DNA from: Massilia sp. ZL223
Lineage (GTDB): Bacteria; Pseudomonadota; Gammaproteobacteria; Burkholderiales; Burkholderiaceae_D
Direction of reading: 5' to 3'
Assembly: GCF_018119395.1 (NCBI RefSeq)
Contig: NZ_JAGPWD010000027.1
Location: forward strand, 1-64,000
Length of the DNA: 64,000 bases
Every line of letters starts with the position of its first letter. Position 1 is the stretch's first letter. Below the pieces are notes generated by a model that made no database searches, was not told the origin of the DNA, and saw nothing but the letters and a program-made list of their open reading frames with translations. Position numbers and translations under genes: made by a program. Below, piece after piece: positions 17,119 through 27,086 of the stretch.

Positions 17119-17907
17119 TTAGAACCAGCTCTCGCGCACGGTGATGACGTCGTCCATTTGCACCGGATCGCTGGCCTTGACGTTGATCGTCACCGGATTG
17201 CCGCTGGCGTCGCGGCGGGTGATCTTCATGCCGTTGTTGCTGCCGCGCGCGCTCAGGCCGCCGCCGGCCGAGACGGCTTGCTGGACGGTCATGCCGCGCT
17301 CCAGGCGGAACGGACCCGGACGCTGGACTTCCCCGGTCACGTAGGCGCGCGGGGCGCGTTCGACGTAGATGATGTCGCCGCCGGCCACTTCGTAATCCTT
17401 GTCCAGCTCGCCCTTGCGCACCATCTCGACCACGTCGATGGTTTCGCGGCTGGTGCTGCCGTTGCGGGTGCGCACCAGGCTGATCTGGTCGCCGCCGTCG
17501 CCGTGGATGCCGCCCGCCATCGCCAGCAGGTCGAGCACCTTGCGCCGGCCTTCCACCGGATAGCGGCCCGGACGGTTCACATAGCCCAGCACCGACACCT
17601 GCTGGCTGGCCAGGGTGGTGACCAGCATGTTGACCTGGGCTTTCTTGAGGTAGCCGCCCTTCTCGAGCAGGCTGCCGATCTTCTTCTCGGCCTCGGCAAC
17701 CGACAGGCCGCCCACGGCCACCTGGCCGAGCAGCGGGAAGGTGATGTTGCCGGTTTCGCTGACGCGGGTCTCGACCGACAGGTCGGGGCTGCCGTACACG
17801 GACATCTTCACCACGTCGCCCGCACCCAGCTTGACTTCCTGGGCGCCCGCCATGCCGAAGGTCAGCACGAGTGCGGCGGCCATCATCCACTTCACGAGTC
17901 GTTTCAT
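17119..17907 (-). CDS. epsE: Polysaccharide export protein EpsE (Wza/SLBB family)
   Basis: 262 residues. Signal peptide MKRLVKWMMAAALVLTFGMAGA, then a polysaccharide export N-domain (about 24-100, LGAGDVVKMSVYGSPDLS) and two SLBB domains (about 105-180 and 185-255, each with VLGYVNRPGRY or VTGEVQRPGPF). No lipobox cysteine is present, unlike Wza, as is usual for EpsE. It forms the periplasmic/outer-membrane export conduit for the polymer. It lies between epsD and epsF. Confidence 0.93.
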   Translation of the reverse strand: MKRLVKWMMAAALVLTFGMAGAQEVKLGAGDVVKMSVYGSPDLSVETRVSETGNITFPLLGQVAVGGLSVAEAEKKIGSLLEKGGYLKKAQVNMLVTTLASQQVSVLGYVNRPGRYPVEGRRKVLDLLAMAGGIHGDGGDQISLVRTRNGSTSRETIDVVEMVRKGELDKDYEVAGGDIIYVERAPRAYVTGEVQRPGPFRLERGMTVQQAVSAGGGLSARGSNNGMKITRRDASGNPVTINVKASDPVQMDDVITVRESWF

Positions 17908-17949
17908 GATTGCTCCTTGTTGTTCAGTTGTGTCGTCCAGATGGTTGAT

Positions 17950-19014
17950 TTATTTAAGACCTGCTACGCCGCGGCTGACCGCGCCTTCGTCGGCGGCTGC
18001 AGCCGGCGCCGTGGCCGGCGCTGCCGCCGGGGCGGCGGCATCCGCAGCCGGGCCGGCGCCGTTAGCCAGCGCCGACGGTTCCGGCGCGGCGGCCGGTCCG
18101 CCGACGCCGGGGGCCGTCGTGGGCAGGCCCGGCTCCTTGCCGGTCGGCTGCAAGTCCTTGTTCAGGTACTCGATCTTGGCGGTCGAGCGCAGGCGCTGGA
18201 TCTCGGCCTGGGCCAGCTCCTTGTTCTTCTTGTTGACCAGGAATTGCGTGATCTGGGGTGCGGCGATGTTCAGGGTGACGGGCGCGTCGCGCACGTCGGC
18301 GATCGAGATCAGGAGGGCGCGCTCGCCTTCCTTGACCACGAAGATCTGGCCCTTCGGCATGGCCAGCAGCTTGGACGCGACCTGCGGGTTCAGGTCGGCG
18401 GTGCTGCGGGTGACCTGGGCGCGGCCGTACTGGACCTTGCGGGCGTCGAGCAGCACGGCCACCTCTTCCAGCGACTTGGCGTTGTCGACCGCGCTGCGCA
18501 CATCCTGCGTGAGGGCCGCAGCCGGCACCACCAGCTGGTTCATGGCGAACTGCTTGCGGTTGGCGAAGAATTGCGGGTTCTTGTTGTAGTAGTCCTGGAC
18601 CTCGGCCTGGGTGGGACGCGCGACCTCGCCGATGCGCTTCTGCATGTAGGCCTGAGCGATGATCAGCGAGCGCGCGCGCTCGATCGCCTGCATCACCTTG
18701 GGATCGCGGTCCAGCTTTTCCTTGGCCGCCTCGCTCTCCAGCAGCTGGCGGTCGATCAGGGCCTGCAGCAGCTGCTTGCTGGCGACCTGCTGCTGCGCGG
18801 CCGGCACGCCGGCGCGCTGCATCTCCTCGTTCAGCTGCAGCACCGTGATTTCCTCGCCGTTCACGCTGGCCAGGGCCTGGCCTGGTTTCGCCTCTTTTTC
18901 CTTGTCGCCGCAGCCGGCCAGGGCCGCCGTGACGAGCACCAGCGCCGCGCACAGCGCACGCTTGGGGGTGGATGGGAAGGTGGTTTGCATGGCTGCCAAG
19001 TGGAAGGTTTTCAA
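17950..19014 (-). CDS. epsD: EpsD family peptidyl-prolyl cis-trans isomerase lipoprotein
   Basis: 354 residues from a TTG (19014) placed seven bases after GAGGA. An in-frame ATG at 18990 lacks a good ribosome site, so TTG is preferred. A lipobox LAGC follows the hydrophobic segment, so this is a lipoprotein. SurA-like chaperone helices (about 45-150) and a parvulin-like region (about 155-290) follow, then an alanine/proline-rich tail. EpsD proteins occur only in exosortase-linked EPS loci and are thought to help fold or assemble envelope parts. It is first in the epsDEFG-xrtB run. Confidence 0.9.
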   Translation of the reverse strand: MKTFHLAAMQTTFPSTPKRALCAALVLVTAALAGCGDKEKEAKPGQALASVNGEEITVLQLNEEMQRAGVPAAQQQVASKQLLQALIDRQLLESEAAKEKLDRDPKVMQAIERARSLIIAQAYMQKRIGEVARPTQAEVQDYYNKNPQFFANRKQFAMNQLVVPAAALTQDVRSAVDNAKSLEEVAVLLDARKVQYGRAQVTRSTADLNPQVASKLLAMPKGQIFVVKEGERALLISIADVRDAPVTLNIAAPQITQFLVNKKNKELAQAEIQRLRSTAKIEYLNKDLQPTGKEPGLPTTAPGVGGPAAAPEPSALANGAGPAADAAAPAAAPATAPAAAADEGAVSRGVAGLK

Positions 19015-19178
19015 GATGATTTCCTCGACGTTAAGGGCGGCAAGGCCGCCCGCTTGTTATGTGTGCCGGAGTCGCGATCTGGTCCCGGTCTGGACTCATC
19101 CATTCTGGGGAGCGCACGCCGGCCTCTCTGTACGTCAATTAACACTCTGCTAAACGGGTCGCCCACCGCATGCCCGCC
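19015..19178 (-). promoter_or_regulatory. Leader/promoter region of the epsD operon
   Basis: 164 bp between fcl and epsD. It holds a small GC-rich palindrome (GGGCGG-5-CCGCCC, 19035-19051) about 20 bp before the epsD start, without a T-run. I looked for a sigma-54 type -24/-12 pair and a clear -35/-10 pair on the minus strand and could not name one with confidence. The epsD operon may be read through from fcl. Confidence 0.35.
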
Positions 19179-20168
19179 TCAGGCCACGGCCCGCACCGGC
19201 TGCGCTTCCTCCTGCTCCGCCAGGTAAGCCGCATAGGCGCGCTTCAGGCCTTCCGCCAGCGGCGTGCTGGCGCGCCACCCCAGGCTGGCCAGCTTGGAGA
19301 CGTCGAGCAGCTTGCGCGGCGTGCCGTCCGGCTTGCCGGCGTCGAAGACGATGCGCCCCTGGTAGCCGACGGTCTCGCCCACCAGGCGCGCCAGCTCGGC
19401 GATGGTCACGTCCTGGCCGGTGCCGACGTTGACGTGCGAGTGCATGGGGTCGGTATGCGCCGCATACACGTCCTGCGCCAGGTTCATCACGTAGACGCTG
19501 GCGGCGGCCATGTCGTCGACGTAGAGGAATTCGCGCATCGGCTTGCCGCTGCCCCAGATCACGACCTCGGGTGCGCCGTTCGCCTTGGCTTCATGGAAGC
19601 GGCGCAGCAGCGCGGGAATCACGTGGCTGTTCTCGGGGTGGTAGTTGTCGCCGGGCCCGTACAGGTTGGTCGGCATCACGCTGCGGTAGTCGGTGCCGTA
19701 CTGGCGGTTGTAGCTCTCGCACAGCTTGATGCCGGCGATCTTGGCCATCGCATAGGGCTCGTTGGTCGGCTCGAGCTTGCCGTTCATCAGGTATTCCTCG
19801 CGGATTGGCTGGCCCGCCAGGCGCGGATAGATGCAGGAAGAGCCGAGGAACAGCAGCTTCTTCACGCCGGCGCGCCAGGCTTCGTGCACCACGTTGGCCT
19901 GGACCATCATGTTGTCGTAGATGAACTCGGCCGGATAGGTGTTGTTGGCGTGGATGCCGCCCACCCTGGCGGCGGCCAGGTAGACCTGGTCGACCTGCTC
20001 GGTGCGGAAGAACTCGCGCACCTGGGCCTGGTCGGTGAGTTCCAGTTCGGCATGGCTGCGGGTGACGATGTTGGTGTGGCCCTGGGCGTGCAGGACGCGC
20101 ACGATGGCCGAGCCGACCAGGCCGCGGTGGCCGGCGACGTAGATACGGGGCTGCGTAGTGTTCGACAC
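19179..20168 (-). CDS. fcl: GDP-L-fucose synthase
   Basis: 329 residues, an extended SDR enzyme with epimerase and reductase activity. It turns GDP-4-keto-6-deoxy-D-mannose into GDP-L-fucose using NADPH. The Rossmann motif is GHRGLVGSA, the catalytic serine region is [10 protein letters not shown], the Y-x3-K motif is YAMAK, and [20 protein letters not shown] is the conserved substrate region. It follows gmd by 2 bp, so the pair supplies an activated deoxy sugar to the EPS. Confidence 0.96.
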   Translation of the reverse strand: MSNTTQPRIYVAGHRGLVGSAIVRVLHAQGHTNIVTRSHAELELTDQAQVREFFRTEQVDQVYLAAARVGGIHANNTYPAEFIYDNMMVQANVVHEAWRAGVKKLLFLGSSCIYPRLAGQPIREEYLMNGKLEPTNEPYAMAKIAGIKLCESYNRQYGTDYRSVMPTNLYGPGDNYHPENSHVIPALLRRFHEAKANGAPEVVIWGSGKPMREFLYVDDMAAASVYVMNLAQDVYAAHTDPMHSHVNVGTGQDVTIAELARLVGETVGYQGRIVFDAGKPDGTPRKLLDVSKLASLGWRASTPLAEGLKRAYAAYLAEQEEAQPVRAVA

Positions 20169-20170
20169 GT

Positions 20171-21286
20171 TTACTCCAGTGAAATTGCAACGTTGTAGCC
20201 ATGCGAGGTCAGCAGCTTGTGGCGGCGCGCCGTCTCCAGGTCATGCGCCACCATCTCCTGCACCATCGCTTCGAAGCTGGTCGCCGGCTCCCAGCCGAGA
20301 CGCTCGCGTGCGCGGCTGGGGTCGCCCAGCAGGGTCTCGACTTCGGTGGGCCGGAAGTATTGCGGATCGACCGCCACGATCGGCTGGCCGGCAGCCACGC
20401 CCGGCGCCTTGTCGCCATGGATGCGCGCCACGATGCCGCGTTCGTGCACGCCCTCCCCCTGCCAGGCGATCTCGATGCCGAGTTCCTCGGCGGCGATCTC
20501 GACGAACTGGCGCACCGAGTACTGGCGGCCGGTGGCGATCACGAAGTCTTCCGGCTTGTCCTGCTGCAGCATCAGCCACTGCATGTGGACATAGTCGCGC
20601 GCATGGCCCCAGTCGCGCAGCGCGTCCAGGTTGCCCAGGTAGAGCTCGCGCTCCAGGCCTTGCGAGATGTTGGCCAGCGCGCGCGTGATCTTGCGGGTGA
20701 CGAAGGTCTCGCCGCGGCGCGGGGATTCGTGGTTGAACAGGATGCCGTTGCAGGCATACATGCCATAGGCTTCGCGGTAATTGACGGTGATCCAGTAGGC
20801 GTAGAGCTTGGCCACCGCATAAGGGCTGCGCGGATAGAAAGGCGTGCTTTCGCGCTGGGGCGATTCCTGGACCAGGCCGTAGAGCTCGGAGGTCGAGGCC
20901 TGGTAGAAGCGGGTTTTCTTTTCCAGTCCCAGGAAGCGAATCGCCTCCAGCAGGCGCAAGGTGCCGAGGGCGTCGACGTCGGCCGTGTATTCGGGCGACT
21001 CGAAGGACACCGCGACATGGCTCATGGCGCCCAGGTTGTACACCTCGTCCGGCTGGACCTGGGCGATGATGCGCGTCAGGTTGGAGGTGTCGCTCAGGTC
21101 GCCGTAATGCAGGATCAGGCGCGGATTGTCCGAGTGCGGATCCTGGTAGATATGGTCGATGCGGTGGGTATTGAACAGCGAGGCACGGCGCTTGATGCCA
21201 TGGACCTCGTACCCTTTCGCAAGCAGCAGTTCCGCGAGGTAAGAGCCGTCCTGGCCCGTTACCCCGGTGATCAGAGCTTTCTTCAT
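20171..21286 (-). CDS. gmd: GDP-mannose 4,6-dehydratase
   Basis: 371 residues, an NADP-dependent SDR enzyme that makes GDP-4-keto-6-deoxy-D-mannose, the first step to GDP-L-fucose (also to GDP-rhamnose or perosamine). It has [16 protein letters not shown] at the N-terminus, STSELYG, the catalytic [12 protein letters not shown] and [16 protein letters not shown], all family hallmarks. Length is normal. ATG at 21286. It is coupled to fcl downstream. The upstream 306-bp AT-richer gap should hold its promoter. Confidence 0.96.
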   Translation of the reverse strand: MKKALITGVTGQDGSYLAELLLAKGYEVHGIKRRASLFNTHRIDHIYQDPHSDNPRLILHYGDLSDTSNLTRIIAQVQPDEVYNLGAMSHVAVSFESPEYTADVDALGTLRLLEAIRFLGLEKKTRFYQASTSELYGLVQESPQRESTPFYPRSPYAVAKLYAYWITVNYREAYGMYACNGILFNHESPRRGETFVTRKITRALANISQGLERELYLGNLDALRDWGHARDYVHMQWLMLQQDKPEDFVIATGRQYSVRQFVEIAAEELGIEIAWQGEGVHERGIVARIHGDKAPGVAAGQPIVAVDPQYFRPTEVETLLGDPSRARERLGWEPATSFEAMVQEMVAHDLETARRHKLLTSHGYNVAISLE

Positions 21287-21592
21287 CTTGTTTTGTCCTT
21301 GTGTTTCCTGTTTGCCAGAGGCAGCCGGCCCTCCGAAAAACTTGCAAACTCATCAATGATTCTACGCAGCGTGCATGGTCGTGCAAACAAGACCGCAATC
21401 GTGCGCACCTCTTTTAAGTAGGACTTAAGTAAATCGTTGCCCTTTCGTACGATGACGTGTTTTCACACGTAAATGCGCGTGCTTTAGCGCAAATTAGTTA
21501 CAGTTAGCAATCCAGGCAAACCGCGGCCCGCTGCTGTTCGATGCGCCGGAAACGGTCCGGTTCACTGTGCGCCGGAAGGCGCCCTGGTACGC
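21287..21592. promoter_or_regulatory. AT-richer intergenic region upstream of gmd with an inverted repeat
   Basis: 306 bp without a credible ORF. It contains ACGTGT-TTTC-ACACGT (21455-21470) and a repeated TTAAGTA (around 21414 and 21425). These may be regulator sites for gmd-fcl transcription. The function is an inference from position, and no -35/-10 pair could be fixed. Confidence 0.35.
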
Positions 21593-22975
21593 TTAGTGCG
21601 CGTTTTCGCGGGTGAAGACGACCTTCACCGTCTTCAGGATGATCCAGAGGTCGAGCCACAGCGACCAGTTGCGCAGGTAGTCCAGGTCGTACTGGATGCG
21701 CGCCTCCATCTTGTCGAGGGTCGCGGTCTCGCCGCGCAGGCCGTTGACCTGGGCCCAGCCGGTGATGCCCGGCCTGACCTTGTGGCGCAGCATGTAGCCC
21801 TTGATCAGCTTGCGGTACTGCTCGTTGTGGGCCACCGCATGCGGACGCGGGCCGACGATGCTCATGCGTCCCTGCAGGGCGTTGATGAATTGCGGCAGCT
21901 CGTCGAGCGAGGTGCGGCGCAGGAAGCCGCCCACCCGGGTCACGCGCCGGTCGTCCTTCCTGGCCTGGACCACCACCGGGCCGTCGTCGGTGACGGTCAT
22001 CGAGCGGAACTTGTAGACATAGATTTCTTCGCCGTACAGGCCGTAGCGGCGCTGCTTGAAGATGATCGGGCCCGGCGAACTCAGCTTGACGGCGATGGCG
22101 ATCACCAGCATCAGGGGCGCCAGCAGGATCAGGGCGAACAGGGAGATCACGACGTCGCTGCCCCGCTTGAGCACGCTGTTGAAGCCCATGAAGGGCGTCT
22201 CGCTGATCGCGATCACCGGCATGCCGCCGACGGTGTCGAAGCGCGCCTGCATCAGGTCGAACACATACACGTCCGGCAGGAAGTAGACCGAGGCCGTGGT
22301 GTCCTTCAGCTCGTCGATCAGCTTGCGGATGCGCGGCTGGGCCGAGATCGGCTGGCTGATGAAGATCATCTTGATGTTGTGCTGGCGCACATAGGCGGCC
22401 ACCTCGGCCATCTTGCCCAGCATCGGGTGGACCAGGCTGGCAGGCTTGCGCTCGTCGGCGCGGTCGTCGAAGAAGCCGATCACCTGCATGAAGAGGTTCG
22501 GATGGCGGTCGCACACGCCGGCGAACTTGATGCCGACGTCGTTCGCGCCCACCACCACGATGGAACGCACTTCTTCGCCGCGGTCGCGGCTGCCGGTGGC
22601 GCGGCGCACCGCGATGTGGCTGACCAGGATCGTGACCGGCGTGGCGACGAACCAGGCCAGCAGCACGCGCTCGTCATAGTAGTACTTGAGGCCGCTCGCC
22701 GAACCCAGGAAATACAGGACCGCGATCGTCACGCACCAGCCGAACACGGTGTCGCGCGCATAGGCCAGCATGCGGCCGCTGCGCCAGGTGCGGTAGGGAT
22801 CGATGTGCTGGTAGACCGAGGACGAGATGAAGAACGCGAGGATCATCAGGACCAGCGAGTATCCCGAGAACGGCTCGCCGTACACCAGCGTGGCGAGATA
22901 CAGGGTCCCCATGACGATCAGGGGATCGAGCACGCGCTGGAAGAACGAGATAATCGGAATATCGTTGACCGTCAT
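21593..22975 (-). CDS. Undecaprenyl-phosphate glucose phosphotransferase (WcaJ-like)
   Basis: 460 residues, the polyprenyl-phosphate hexose-1-phosphate transferase that starts the repeat unit on undecaprenyl phosphate. Four to five N-terminal membrane helices (about 10-125) are followed by a Rossmann-like CoA-binding-type region (about 135-255, VVVGANDVGIKFAG). The catalytic domain is C-terminal (about 275-455) with KRGSDVVIS, FKQRRYGL, the F-R-S-M motif, RRTSLDELPQF and KVRPGITGWAQVNG. The domain layout is that of WcaJ/PssY rather than WbaP only in part, so glucose is the likely but unproven sugar. It lies downstream of epsL. Confidence 0.92.
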   Translation of the reverse strand: MTVNDIPIISFFQRVLDPLIVMGTLYLATLVYGEPFSGYSLVLMILAFFISSSVYQHIDPYRTWRSGRMLAYARDTVFGWCVTIAVLYFLGSASGLKYYYDERVLLAWFVATPVTILVSHIAVRRATGSRDRGEEVRSIVVVGANDVGIKFAGVCDRHPNLFMQVIGFFDDRADERKPASLVHPMLGKMAEVAAYVRQHNIKMIFISQPISAQPRIRKLIDELKDTTASVYFLPDVYVFDLMQARFDTVGGMPVIAISETPFMGFNSVLKRGSDVVISLFALILLAPLMLVIAIAVKLSSPGPIIFKQRRYGLYGEEIYVYKFRSMTVTDDGPVVVQARKDDRRVTRVGGFLRRTSLDELPQFINALQGRMSIVGPRPHAVAHNEQYRKLIKGYMLRHKVRPGITGWAQVNGLRGETATLDKMEARIQYDLDYLRNWSLWLDLWIILKTVKVVFTRENAH

Positions 22976-23004
22976 GTTTCACGTCTTTTCTCTTGGTGTC
23001 CACG

Positions 23005-24219
23005 TCAGAACAGGACGTTGGCGCCGACCTGCACCACGTTGGCGTCGAAGCGGCTGGTGCCGAGTACGCGCGAACCGCTGCGCGCCTGGTGCGAATAGCC
23101 CGCCTGCACCTGGATCTTGCGTTTGACCTGCCAGGTGGCGCGCAGGTTGGCGGAGCGGATCGTGTCGTTGAGGTCTTCCGAACCGGGGAACTCCCGGCGC
23201 GCGTTGTAGTCGCGCTTTTCGTAGATGGCGCTGGCGTCGACCTTGACCTTGCCGGTCGCGTTCCAGGTCGCCCCCAGCATCGCGCCCTTGTTCAGGGTGT
23301 AGCTGACGACGGTGCTTTCGATCGGGGCGAATTCGCGCCATACCGAGGCGCTGTAGCTCATCTTGCCCCGCGGCTGGTAGAGCGCCGTCACGCGCCCGTT
23401 GACGCCGCTGGTCTTGCCTTCGCCGAAGGACGGCTGCTCGCGCCGCACATAGCCGACCAGCGCCTGCAGGGTGGTCGAGCCGGTGGCGAGCCAGTTGACG
23501 CGTGCCTTCAGTTCGTCCTGCGTGAAGTCGTCGGTCAGCAGCGGATTCGGACGGTTGGGCCGGCGGATGGGAAACTCGCCTTTCACCCGGCGCGCCACCA
23601 GGCCGACCGAGCTGCCGCTCCTGGGCTGGTAGATCAGCTCGGCCTCGGCCGCCTTTTCGGTGCGGTTGTTGAAGCGCTGGGCCTGCAGCTCGTAGTCCCA
23701 GCGCTCGCGCGCCACGCCCGCACGCAGCTTCCAGCTCGGATGCATCTTCCATCCGGCATCGAAGAACTGGCGGCGCAGCTTGCGCAGGTTGCGCTCGTTG
23801 CTCTGGAAGTCGGTGTAAGGCGCCAGCGTCTGGACATGGTTGACTTCCGCTTTGCCCTCCAGCTTGTTGCCGATCTCCCAGTTCCACTGGGCCTGCAGGT
23901 CGCGCCCATCGTAGTCGAGCTGCTTGAAGTGATCGAACTTGACCTTGGACGCCTTGGCGACGGCGGAAATGCGCTGGCGGCTGATGCGCTTGTTGTAGAC
24001 CACGCCGCCTTCGAGCGTGCGGTAGGAATCGCCGCGCTTGCCCTGGAAGGGGCGCGCGTTGTCGGGAATGCGCAGCAGGTTGTCGTCGTAGGCCCAGCCG
24101 ATGCCGCCGTAGAGGCGCATGCCTTCTTCGGGCGGGGCCGCGAATGCGGATGCGGCCGGCAGGGTGATGAGGGCGCCGATCACGGCGGCGGCCAGGGGAC
24201 GGTAGCGGAAACTCAGCAT
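23005..24219 (-). CDS. epsL: EPS operon outer-membrane beta-barrel protein EpsL
   Basis: 404 residues with a signal peptide ending ASAFAA. The rest is a run of alternating polar/aromatic beta-strands ending in NVLF, a typical outer-membrane C-terminus. It matches the EpsL family seen in exosortase-linked EPS loci, which is thought to be the outer-membrane partner of polymer export or attachment. It starts 36 bp after the CPBP protease gene and is followed by the WcaJ-like gene 29 bp on. Confidence 0.88.
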   Translation of the reverse strand: MLSFRYRPLAAAVIGALITLPAASAFAAPPEEGMRLYGGIGWAYDDNLLRIPDNARPFQGKRGDSYRTLEGGVVYNKRISRQRISAVAKASKVKFDHFKQLDYDGRDLQAQWNWEIGNKLEGKAEVNHVQTLAPYTDFQSNERNLRKLRRQFFDAGWKMHPSWKLRAGVARERWDYELQAQRFNNRTEKAAEAELIYQPRSGSSVGLVARRVKGEFPIRRPNRPNPLLTDDFTQDELKARVNWLATGSTTLQALVGYVRREQPSFGEGKTSGVNGRVTALYQPRGKMSYSASVWREFAPIESTVVSYTLNKGAMLGATWNATGKVKVDASAIYEKRDYNARREFPGSEDLNDTIRSANLRATWQVKRKIQVQAGYSHQARSGSRVLGTSRFDANVVQVGANVLF

Positions 24220-24255
24220 GTTGTTTGTCTTCTCGAAAGTGCGACGCTAGTCGGA

Positions 24256-25014
24256 TTACCAGAACGCCCAGCTGCCCGTCGTCACCACCCAGATCCCCAG
24301 CAATCCATTGGTGACGGCGTGGGCCAGCACGGGCGACCACAGGTTTCGGTGCCGCATGTAGAGCAGGCTGTAGGCGACGCCGGCGACGATGCCGGCCAGC
24401 CAGAGATTGTGTTCGAAGCCGAACAGCACGACGGGAACGAGGAAGGCCTTGAGACCGACTCGGGCCGGATCGACCTGCTCGAAGTCCGAGGCTTCCACCC
24501 AGCGCATCAGGAAGGAACGCCAGAACAGTTCTTCCATGACGGGCACGACCAGGGCGGCGCCGGCGATGCGGATAGCCGCCAGCAGCCAGTCGATCTCGCC
24601 CGCGGTGCGCGGGTCGTAGCCGGGACTCGATCCGACCACCATCCAGGGCGCGTCGAGATTAATCCACAGCACCAGCACGAGCACGCCGGCCGCGATGGCG
24701 ACGGCGGCTTGCCTGAATGTGATGAAAGCGTGTCGCAGCTCGGCGTACTGCTTCCAGAACACGGCCAGCAGCACGGCCACCAGCCCGATCTGGACCGGAT
24801 ACAGCCAGCGCAGCTCGGCGCGCGCGAAGCCGGCGCGCTCGAGCATGTCGCCGAGGATGATGAAGAAGATATAGGTGCCGAAAGGCAGGATCCGCGCCCA
24901 GGCGGCGCGGCTCAGGAACGGCGTCTCCGCCGGGGAGGACTTCGCTGCAGCATGATGGACCGAGAGCGCCTTGGGCGCGGAGGAAACGATGCGTTGTTCG
25001 TTGTTCTCGGTCAT
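24256..25014 (-). CDS. CPBP family intramembrane protease, exosortase-system type
   Basis: 252 residues with about 6-8 membrane helices. Motifs of the CAAX/Abi (CPBP) glutamic intramembrane proteases are visible: EELFWRSFLMRW (paired glutamates), FGFEHNLW and LAHAVTNGLLG (histidine). It matches the subgroup repeatedly found beside exosortase genes. Its position at the start of the EPS run suggests it processes a membrane component of this system. It is the first gene of the run, 44 bp from uup. Confidence 0.85.
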   Translation of the reverse strand: MTENNEQRIVSSAPKALSVHHAAAKSSPAETPFLSRAAWARILPFGTYIFFIILGDMLERAGFARAELRWLYPVQIGLVAVLLAVFWKQYAELRHAFITFRQAAVAIAAGVLVLVLWINLDAPWMVVGSSPGYDPRTAGEIDWLLAAIRIAGAALVVPVMEELFWRSFLMRWVEASDFEQVDPARVGLKAFLVPVVLFGFEHNLWLAGIVAGVAYSLLYMRHRNLWSPVLAHAVTNGLLGIWVVTTGSWAFW

Positions 25015-25058
25015 GGATTCAATGGCGGGCGCCTGGCCCGCTTGCCTGTTTCGTTAGG

Positions 25059-26987
25059 CTACTCTCCCCTGGCGCGAGCTTCAATGCGCTCCCAGCGTTC
25101 CAGGGCGTCGAGCAGCAGATCGTCGATCTCGGCGTAGCGCGCATTCAGGCGCTTGGCATCGCCGGGATTCTGCTTGTAGAAGTCCGGCGAATTCATCTGT
25201 GCTGTAATCGCCGACTGCTCATCTTCAAGAGTCGCGATCAGCTGAGGAAGTTCCTCCAGTTCGCGCTGCTCTTTGTAGCTCAACTTTACCTTCTTAGCGG
25301 CAGGGCTCTGTGCGGTGGATGACATACCACTCGGTTTCGTCACGGCAGGCTTCGGCGCCTCCGCGGCCTTCGCGGGCTGGAACGCGGGTTCGCTGGCTTT
25401 CACGCGTTCCCAATCGGTATAGCCGCCGACGTATTCGCGCCACATGCCGGCGCCTTCGGCAACGATCACCTGGGTCACGACATTGTCCAGGAAGGTACGG
25501 TCGTGGCTGACGAGAAACACGGTGCCGGTATAGTCCTCAAGCAATTCCTCGAGCAGTTCGAGGGTGTCGATGTCGAGGTCGTTGGTCGGTTCGTCGAGCA
25601 CCAGGCAGTTGGCCGGCTTGGCGAACAGGCGCGCCAGCAGCAGGCGGTTGCGTTCGCCGCCGGAGAGCGACTTGACCGGCGAACGCGCGCGTTCCGGCGC
25701 GAACAGGAAGTCGCTCAGGTAGGTCATCACGTGCTTGCGCTGGCCATTGATCTCGACCCAGTCGCTGCCCGGCGAGATGGTGTCGGCCAGGCTCGCCTCT
25801 TCGTTGAGCTGGGCGCGCATCTGGTCGAAGTAGGCCACGTTCAGGCGCGTGCCCAGCTTGACCGTGCCGCTGTCGGCGCTCTCCTCGCCCAGGATAATCT
25901 TGAGCAAGGTGGTCTTGCCGGCGCCGTTGGGGCCGATCAGGCCGACCTTGTCGCCGCGCAGGATGGTGCCGGTGAAATTCGTGATGATCTGCTTGTCGCC
26001 GTAACGCTTGGAGACGTTCTCGAGCTCGGCCACGATCTTGCCGGAGCGTTCTCCGGTGCCGACGTCGAGCTTGACCTGCCCTTGTTGGTCGCGGCGTGCC
26101 GCGCGCTGCAGGCGCAGCGCTTCCAGGCGGCGCACGCGGCCTTCGTCGCGGGTGCGGCGCGCCTGCACGCCCTTGCGGATCCACACTTCTTCCTGGGCCA
26201 GGAACTTGTCGAACTTGGCGTTCTCGACTTCCTCGTTGGCCAGCAGTTCGCGCTTGCGTTCCTGGTAGGTCGAGAAATTACCCGGGAAGGAAAGCAGGCG
26301 GCCACGGTCGAGTTCGACGATGCGGGTGGCCACGTTGTCGAGGAAGCTGCGGTCGTGGGTGATGAACAGCACCGAGCCGCGGAATTCGCGCAGCAGGCCT
26401 TCCAGCCACTTGATCGAGGTGAAGTCGAGGTGGTTGGTGGGTTCGTCGAGCAGCAGCACGTCCGGGCCGGAGACCAGTGCCACGGCCAGGGCCACGCGCT
26501 TCTGCATACCGCCGGACAGGGTGCCCATCTTCGCTTCGCGCGCCAGGCCCAGGCGGTCGAGGGTGGTGTCGACCTTGTGCGCCAGGTTCCAGCCGTCGAG
26601 GGCGTCGAGCTTCGACTGCAGCTCGTGCATGCGTTCCATCAGGGCTTCGTCGTCGCCCTGGCCGAACTTGCCGGTGAGCTCTTCGTACTCGGTGAGCATG
26701 GCTTGCTGCTCGCCCATGCCGGCGGCGACCGCGTCGAACACGGTGACCTCGGGGTCGAACACGGGTTCCTGCTCGACGTAGGCGATCTTCAGCCCCTGCT
26801 GCATGACCAGCAGGCCGTCGTCGAGCCTGGACCGGCCGGAAATAATCTTGAGCAGCGAGGATTTGCCGGTGCCGTTGCGGCCGATCAGGCCGACGCGCTC
26901 GCCGGCCTCCAGCGAAAAGTCGGCGTGGTCGAGCAGTGCCACGTGGCCGAAGGCCAGCTGGGCGGAAGTAAGGGAGATGACAGCCAT
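25059..26987 (-). CDS. uup: ABC-F family ATPase, Uup-like
   Basis: 642 residues, soluble. Two ABC domains (about 1-240 and 320-530) have Walker A GLIGRNGTGKSSLL and GLIGPNGAGKTTLL, signatures LSGGMQKRVAL and LSGGERNRLLL, and Walker B LLLDEPTNHLD and LVLDEPTNDLD. Between them is the basic ABC-F linker (EVWIRKGVQARRTRDEGRV), typical of Uup. The C-terminal coiled coil (about 570-640) is the DNA-binding tail of Uup. Uup affects transposon excision and ribosome function. It is a monocistronic housekeeping gene bordering the EPS locus. Confidence 0.93.
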   Translation of the reverse strand: MAVISLTSAQLAFGHVALLDHADFSLEAGERVGLIGRNGTGKSSLLKIISGRSRLDDGLLVMQQGLKIAYVEQEPVFDPEVTVFDAVAAGMGEQQAMLTEYEELTGKFGQGDDEALMERMHELQSKLDALDGWNLAHKVDTTLDRLGLAREAKMGTLSGGMQKRVALAVALVSGPDVLLLDEPTNHLDFTSIKWLEGLLREFRGSVLFITHDRSFLDNVATRIVELDRGRLLSFPGNFSTYQERKRELLANEEVENAKFDKFLAQEEVWIRKGVQARRTRDEGRVRRLEALRLQRAARRDQQGQVKLDVGTGERSGKIVAELENVSKRYGDKQIITNFTGTILRGDKVGLIGPNGAGKTTLLKIILGEESADSGTVKLGTRLNVAYFDQMRAQLNEEASLADTISPGSDWVEINGQRKHVMTYLSDFLFAPERARSPVKSLSGGERNRLLLARLFAKPANCLVLDEPTNDLDIDTLELLEELLEDYTGTVFLVSHDRTFLDNVVTQVIVAEGAGMWREYVGGYTDWERVKASEPAFQPAKAAEAPKPAVTKPSGMSSTAQSPAAKKVKLSYKEQRELEELPQLIATLEDEQSAITAQMNSPDFYKQNPGDAKRLNARYAEIDDLLLDALERWERIEARARGE

Positions 26988-27086
26988 AATGGGTTAGCGT
27001 CCTGCGGGCGCGGGTTGCTGCCGCAGCGACAAATGCATGAAATGATTGAATGAGACCGGTATTGTACCGACTCGTGGGGCAAGGCC

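Noticed and set aside
19052-19178. Sigma-54 promoter for the epsD operon
   Set aside because: A GGCAC was seen, but no TTGC at the required distance.
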